The notes beneath the pieces were generated by a model. It was not told the origin of the DNA, ran no database searches, and saw only the letters and a program-made list of their open reading frames with translations. The position numbers were made by a program, and so were the translations under genes. DNA of 8,705 nucleotides from an uncultured Ruminococcus sp. (GTDB lineage Bacteria; Bacillota; Clostridia; Oscillospirales; Ruminococcaceae): contig CALEJX010000117.1 in assembly GCA_937898375.1 (NCBI GenBank), positions 1 to 8,705 on the forward strand, written 5' to 3'. Positions 5,987-8,705 of the stretch are shown here, one piece after another. Position 1 is the first letter of the stretch. Each line of letters starts with the position of its first letter.

Positions 5987-7324
5987 TTTCATAAATACAA
6001 ATTCTTCAAGTTCAAAAAGCGGTTTGGTTTTGAAATAATCCGCTATCCAATCGGCAAGTTCATCTGAAAACGCTGTAGGTACAAAAAAGATAGAATGTCT
6101 GCCCGTAAGTGACTTGACTACTCCTGTGTAAACTCCGTCCCCTGTGCCAATATCAACATAGCCTATAGGCTCGCTGTTTTCGTAATCATCAGCATAGACC
6201 GCCACCTTTGTGACAGTTCCCATGCCCCTGACTTTCAGGGCTATCTTCATGGTCTTTGAGGAAAAATCCTCACCGAAATCAAAATACTTATAGCCTATAA
6301 CGTTGCCCTCGGTGATGTTCACGATACTTCTTGTGAAGATATCCTTTTCAGTGATAAAACAGCCGCCTTTCAGCACACAGGCTATATCCGCAGGATAAGG
6401 CTTGAAGGGGGCAAAGCTTTCTTCAAAACCGAGAGAGGTCATTTCCACTGGTGGGATAGTGCCGTCAGGGAGTATCTCTATTTTCTCAACGCAGGCACGC
6501 CTTGACATTATGGTATTGTTTGTCATTCTGTGATAGAAGATATACCACTGACCGTTTATATTGCACACCGAGCCATGGTCATTTCCACCTGGGTAATCCA
6601 CGCCATTGTCGATTATATATCCACGATATTTGAATGGACCTTGGGGCTTATCTGATGTAGCATAGGCAAGCCTGCTTCCCACGCACGGGGAATATATAAG
6701 GTAGTATGTATCCCCTATTTTTCTTGGGGAGCTTGCTTCAAAGAAGCGCTGTTCCTGCGGAGCGTTGTCGCTGTCGTCAATGACCGCCCTTTTGTAGCTT
6801 CCTTTTTTAATAGTATACATATCCGCAGGGTCTATCTCGTTGAAATTCGATTCTGTGAAGCCGTAATAAATATAAACGCTGCCGTCATCATCAACAAGCA
6901 CGCCTGCGTCATTATAAATGCCGTCATCGCCTGCGTCTGCAGGGTCATATTTATACTGAGAGAGAAGTTTGAAAGGTCCTTCGGGCTTATCTGACACGCC
7001 AACAACGCCCTTTGAGCCGACTATATAGGCGTAAAGATAATACTTGCCGTCTTTTTCTATAACGTCTGGAGCGAACAGCCTGTGGTCGGTCATTCCCTCG
7101 GTATCGGACTTATGGTCACGGTCGTCACGGGTATGGAAGCTGTGTCCGTGGCAGACCCAGTTGTTAAGATCGTCAATGGGCGCAGACCAGACTTTCAGCT
7201 TATAGTCGCAAAAGTCGCTTTGGGCTGCTCTGTCATGTGAGCCGTAGAGATAAACTCTGTCGCCGAAAACTCTTGGCTCGCCGTCAGGGATATACTCCCA
7301 TGCAGGCAAAATGGGGTTTGGCAT
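5984..7324 (-). CDS. Glycoside hydrolase family 43 enzyme (β-xylosidase/α-L-arabinofuranosidase type) with CBM6-like domain
   Basis: This 446-residue protein has no signal peptide and so is probably cytoplasmic, acting on imported oligosaccharides. Residues about 1-300 form a five-bladed GH43 propeller. The likely catalytic triad is Asp14 (base, PDGEPRVF), Asp139 (pKa modulator, NDAGVLVDDDG) and Glu196 (acid, FFEASSPRK); the spacing of about 125 and 57 residues fits known GH43 enzymes. His250 (NDHGS) is the expected active-site histidine. Residues about 320-446 resemble CBM6, with YFDFG, a KTMKIALKVRG strand, GDGVYTG and a final LFELEEFVF strand. The exact activity (arabinose or xylose release) cannot be read from sequence. 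The ATG at 7324 has AGGAGGA at 7331-7337, 6 bases upstream; the longer frame from 7381 would begin upstream of the predicted transcript start. It is the first gene of the GH43-GH5 operon. Confidence 0.9.
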   Translation of the reverse strand: MPNPILPAWEYIPDGEPRVFGDRVYLYGSHDRAAQSDFCDYKLKVWSAPIDDLNNWVCHGHSFHTRDDRDHKSDTEGMTDHRLFAPDVIEKDGKYYLYAYIVGSKGVVGVSDKPEGPFKLLSQYKYDPADAGDDGIYNDAGVLVDDDGSVYIYYGFTESNFNEIDPADMYTIKKGSYKRAVIDDSDNAPQEQRFFEASSPRKIGDTYYLIYSPCVGSRLAYATSDKPQGPFKYRGYIIDNGVDYPGGNDHGSVCNINGQWYIFYHRMTNNTIMSRRACVEKIEILPDGTIPPVEMTSLGFEESFAPFKPYPADIACVLKGGCFITEKDIFTRSIVNITEGNVIGYKYFDFGEDFSSKTMKIALKVRGMGTVTKVAVYADDYENSEPIGYVDIGTGDGVYTGVVKSLTGRHSIFFVPTAFSDELADWIADYFKTKPLFELEEFVFMK

Positions 7325-7369
7325 TGTTTTTCCTCCTATGTTTTTTGTATTTCGTTTTATCCTGAGATT

Positions 7370-7398
7370 ATTATAAAGCATATTATCATTATTTTCAA
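7370..7398 (-). promoter_or_regulatory. Promoter of the GH43-GH5 operon
   Basis: Read on the minus strand, TTGAAA (7398-7393) and a perfect TATAAT (7375-7370) are separated by 17 bases. Transcription would start near 7363, leaving an A-rich leader of about 40 bases before the GH43 ATG. A promoter this close to consensus suggests that control is by a repressor or other DNA-binding protein; candidate palindromes lie directly upstream. Confidence 0.8.
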
Positions 7399-7402
7399 TA
7401 TC

Positions 7403-7417
7403 CTAACACGCTGTTAG
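7403..7417. promoter_or_regulatory. Palindromic candidate operator upstream of the GH43-GH5 promoter
   Basis: CTAACA (7403-7408) and TGTTAG (7412-7417) form a perfect inverted repeat around CGC. It begins 4 bases beyond the -35 element of the minus-strand promoter, about -40 to -54, a classic activator position. It is not followed by a T-run, so a terminator role is unlikely. The binding protein is unknown. Confidence 0.45.
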
Positions 7418-7424
7418 AGGTGAA

Positions 7425-7438
7425 ATTTTGTGCAAAAT
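7425..7438. promoter_or_regulatory. Second palindrome and repeated TGTGCAAAA box in the divergent promoter region
   Basis: ATTTTG (7425-7430) and CAAAAT (7433-7438) form a perfect inverted repeat around TG, 7 bases from the first palindrome. Its TGTGCAAAA (7429-7437) recurs exactly at 7463-7471, 34 bases away, about three helical turns. GCAAAA (7466-7471) also has an inverted partner TTTTGC (7478-7483). The set lies between the divergent GH43 and greA promoters. Confidence 0.35.
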
Positions 7439-7497
7439 GCAGGATAGTACAGGCTGTCCGAATGTGCAAAAAAGCCCTTTTGCGGCAATTTCCGACC

Positions 7498-7526
7498 TTG
7501 ACAAAAGAGGGCAAATCGTGTATAAT
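7498..7526 (+). promoter_or_regulatory. Consensus promoter of greA-lysS
   Basis: TTGACA at 7498-7503 and TATAAT at 7521-7526 both match the sigma-A consensus perfectly with a 17-base spacer. Transcription would start near 7533, about 45 bases before the greA ATG. This is the strongest promoter in the window and suits a constitutive housekeeping unit. Confidence 0.92.
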
Positions 7527-7577
7527 ATTAAGTTGATAGTACCCGTATAAAATATATTGATATAGGAGTGTTTAATT

Positions 7578-8054
7578 ATGGCAGCTATTTCTAAGACTGT
7601 TTCAAAAGCAGGTTATGCTAAATTGCAGGAGGAACTTGAATACCTCATTACAGTAAAAAGACGTGAAGTCGCTCAGAAGCTTAAAGAAGCACGTTCTTTC
7701 GGAGACCTTTCCGAGAACGCCGAGTACGATGAAGCTAAGAACGAGCAGGCTATCCTTGAGTCAAGGATCAACGAACTGGAGCTTCTCATTTCTAACGCTA
7801 CTGTCGTTGAGGACGATGATATCTCTGTAAACGAGATAGGCGTAGGCTCTATCATCAAGATAAAGGATATTGAGCTTGATGAAATAGAAGATCTTCAGAT
7901 AGTAGGTTCAACTGAGTCTGACCCTGACAACGGCAAGATCTCTGACGAGTCACCTATAGGCAAGGCTGCTCTCAAGCACAAGGTAGGCGACATTTTCGAG
8001 GCTGAAACACCGGCAGGTCTGCTGAAATTCGAGGTAATCGACATTTCAAAGTAA
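7578..8054 (+). CDS. greA: Transcription elongation factor GreA
   Basis: This 158-residue cytoplasmic protein rescues backtracked RNA polymerase by stimulating its intrinsic transcript cleavage through the secondary channel. The N-terminal antiparallel coiled coil (about 1-76) carries the tip motif GDLSENAEYDEAKNEQ (42-57), with acidic residues Asp43 and Glu46 matching the functional pair of GreA. The C-terminal FKBP-like domain (about 80-158) has the typical SDPDNGKISDESPIGKA stretch (114-130). Length is normal for GreA, and all key residues are present. AGGAG at 7564-7568 lies 9 bases before the ATG. lysS follows by 37 bases without a terminator, a greA-lysS pairing common in Firmicutes. 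Confidence 0.97.
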   Translation: MAAISKTVSKAGYAKLQEELEYLITVKRREVAQKLKEARSFGDLSENAEYDEAKNEQAILESRINELELLISNATVVEDDDISVNEIGVGSIIKIKDIELDEIEDLQIVGSTESDPDNGKISDESPIGKAALKHKVGDIFEAETPAGLLKFEVIDISK

Positions 8055-8091
8055 CAGACCACTTACAAAACACACGGAAAGGAAAATATAA

Positions 8092-8705
8092 ATGAGCGAG
8101 GAAAACCACACAAACGCTCCTGAGGAAGAGCTTACTCAGGAGGACATAAACAGCTTAAAGAAGATAAGAATGGACAAGCTGGAGGAACTGAAAGCCAAGG
8201 GCAAAAATCCATTTGAGATAACAAAGTATGACGTTACGGCAAGCTGTGCTGACGCTAAGGCGCAGTATGAAAAGCTTGAAGCTGAGCTAAAGGCACAGGC
8301 TGGCGAGGACGAGGAAAAGCTCAAGGAGCTTCTTGAAGCAAACCGCATAACAGTAAGCGTTGCAGGCAGAGTAATGTCAAGACGTCTTATGGGCAAGGCA
8401 AGCTTTTTCGATCTGAGAGACAAGAGCGACAAGGTTCAGGTCTATCTGAGAATGAACGAGATAGGCAAGGAAGAATTTGACGATTACAAGAAGGGCGATA
8501 TCGGCGATATCGTTGGCGTTGAGGGCTTTGTATTCAGAACAAAAATGGGCGAGATATCAATTCACGCACAGAAGTTCGTACTGCTTTCAAAGTCACTTCT
8601 GCCGTTGCCTGAGAAGTGGCATGGTCTTAAGGATCAGGACACAAGATACAGACAGAGATACACAGACCTTATATGCAATCCTGAGGTAAAGGACACAATT
8701 ATAAC
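8092..8705 (+). CDS. lysS: Lysyl-tRNA synthetase, class II (3' truncated by window end)
   Basis: The first 204 residues of a class II lysyl-tRNA synthetase, which charges tRNA-Lys with lysine in the cytoplasm, are visible; the catalytic core continues beyond the window. ATG 8092 has AAAGGAAAA at 8078-8086. Recognisable parts are the N-terminal helix with RMDKLEELKAKGKNPFE (26-42), the OB-fold anticodon-binding domain beginning VSVAGRVMSRRLMGKASFFDLRD (88-110) and containing KKGDIGDIVGVEG (133-145), and the linker into the catalytic domain, LPLPEKWHGLKDQDTRYRQRYTDLI (170-194). A Lys/Glu-rich helical segment at about 52-84 is longer than the corresponding part of E. coli LysS. It lies 37 bases after greA and probably shares its transcript. 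Confidence 0.96.
   Translation, partial: MSEENHTNAPEEELTQEDINSLKKIRMDKLEELKAKGKNPFEITKYDVTASCADAKAQYEKLEAELKAQAGEDEEKLKELLEANRITVSVAGRVMSRRLMGKASFFDLRDKSDKVQVYLRMNEIGKEEFDDYKKGDIGDIVGVEGFVFRTKMGEISIHAQKFVLLSKSLLPLPEKWHGLKDQDTRYRQRYTDLICNPEVKDTII

Noticed and set aside
4657..5994. Several plus-strand open frames of 60-82 codons across the GH5 gene
   Set aside because: All are antisense shadows of a well-supported GH5 gene, with no ribosome sites or recognisable domains.
7230..7300. GH43 seemed to lack the usual catalytic base because the expected Asp-Pro reads Asp-Gly-Glu-Pro
   Set aside because: Aligning from the following Gly-Asp-x-x-Tyr strand without gaps puts Asp14 at the base position, and its spacing to Asp139 and Glu196 fits the family, so the enzyme looks complete. 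Glu16 remains a less likely alternative.
7325..7381. Upstream ATG adding 19 residues to GH43
   Set aside because: It lies at or upstream of the predicted -10 and transcription start, while the ATG at 7324 has an AGGAGGA site 6 bases away.
7474..7512. Imperfect inverted repeat GCCCTTTTG / CAAAAGAGGGC spanning the greA -35 element
   Set aside because: It needs a two-base bulge and coincides with a consensus promoter; it is more likely chance similarity than an operator.

Overview
The window looks like chromosomal DNA from a Gram-positive gut or rumen Clostridia, most likely a Ruminococcus-like member of the Oscillospiraceae. The reasons are strong AGGAGG-type ribosome binding sites, consensus sigma-A-type promoters, lipoprotein signal peptides, an ECF-type vitamin transporter subunit, and a CotH-kinase protein beside plant-cell-wall glycoside hydrolases. 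No rRNA, tRNA, CRISPR array, phage or transposase gene is visible. The taxonomic placement is inferred from gene content, not from a search.

Layout. (1) 1-425 is an AT-rich gene-free leader ending in a good promoter and an unusual anti-Shine-Dalgarno hairpin. (2) 426-1838 (+) is a two-gene operon: an ECF transporter S component, probably for pantothenate (panT-like), and type III pantothenate kinase (coaX). It is closed by a clear terminator at 1859-1889. (3) 1955-4011 (+) is a separate transcription unit with its own promoter and a cre-like palindrome; it encodes a lipoprotein with a CotH-type kinase domain. (4) 4012-4187 is a convergent gap holding a small palindromic repeat element and a bidirectional terminator. 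(5) 4188-7324 (-) is a two-gene operon: a GH43+CBM6-like enzyme without a signal peptide, translationally coupled to a GH5 lipoprotein with an unassigned C-terminal domain. It has a strong promoter flanked by palindromes. (6) 7498-8705 (+) is greA-lysS from a consensus promoter; lysS runs off the window.

How it fits together. panT-coaX would import pantothenate and commit it to coenzyme A. greA-lysS is transcription and translation housekeeping. In many Firmicutes coaX lies close to (dusB)-greA-lysS. Here a block of about 5.5 kb concerned with surface glycan processing lies between the two housekeeping parts and no dusB is seen, which suggests an insertion or rearrangement. In the block, GH5 and CotH would be lipid-anchored on the outer face of the membrane, while GH43 would act in the cytoplasm on imported oligosaccharides. 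No transporter or regulator gene for the block is present in the window.

The most interesting items are the lipoprotein CotH kinase in a glycan context, the unassigned GH5 C-terminal domain, the paired palindromes upstream of the GH43-GH5 operon, the nested-hairpin repeat, and the anti-SD element before panT. I did not find a clearly new multi-gene system.
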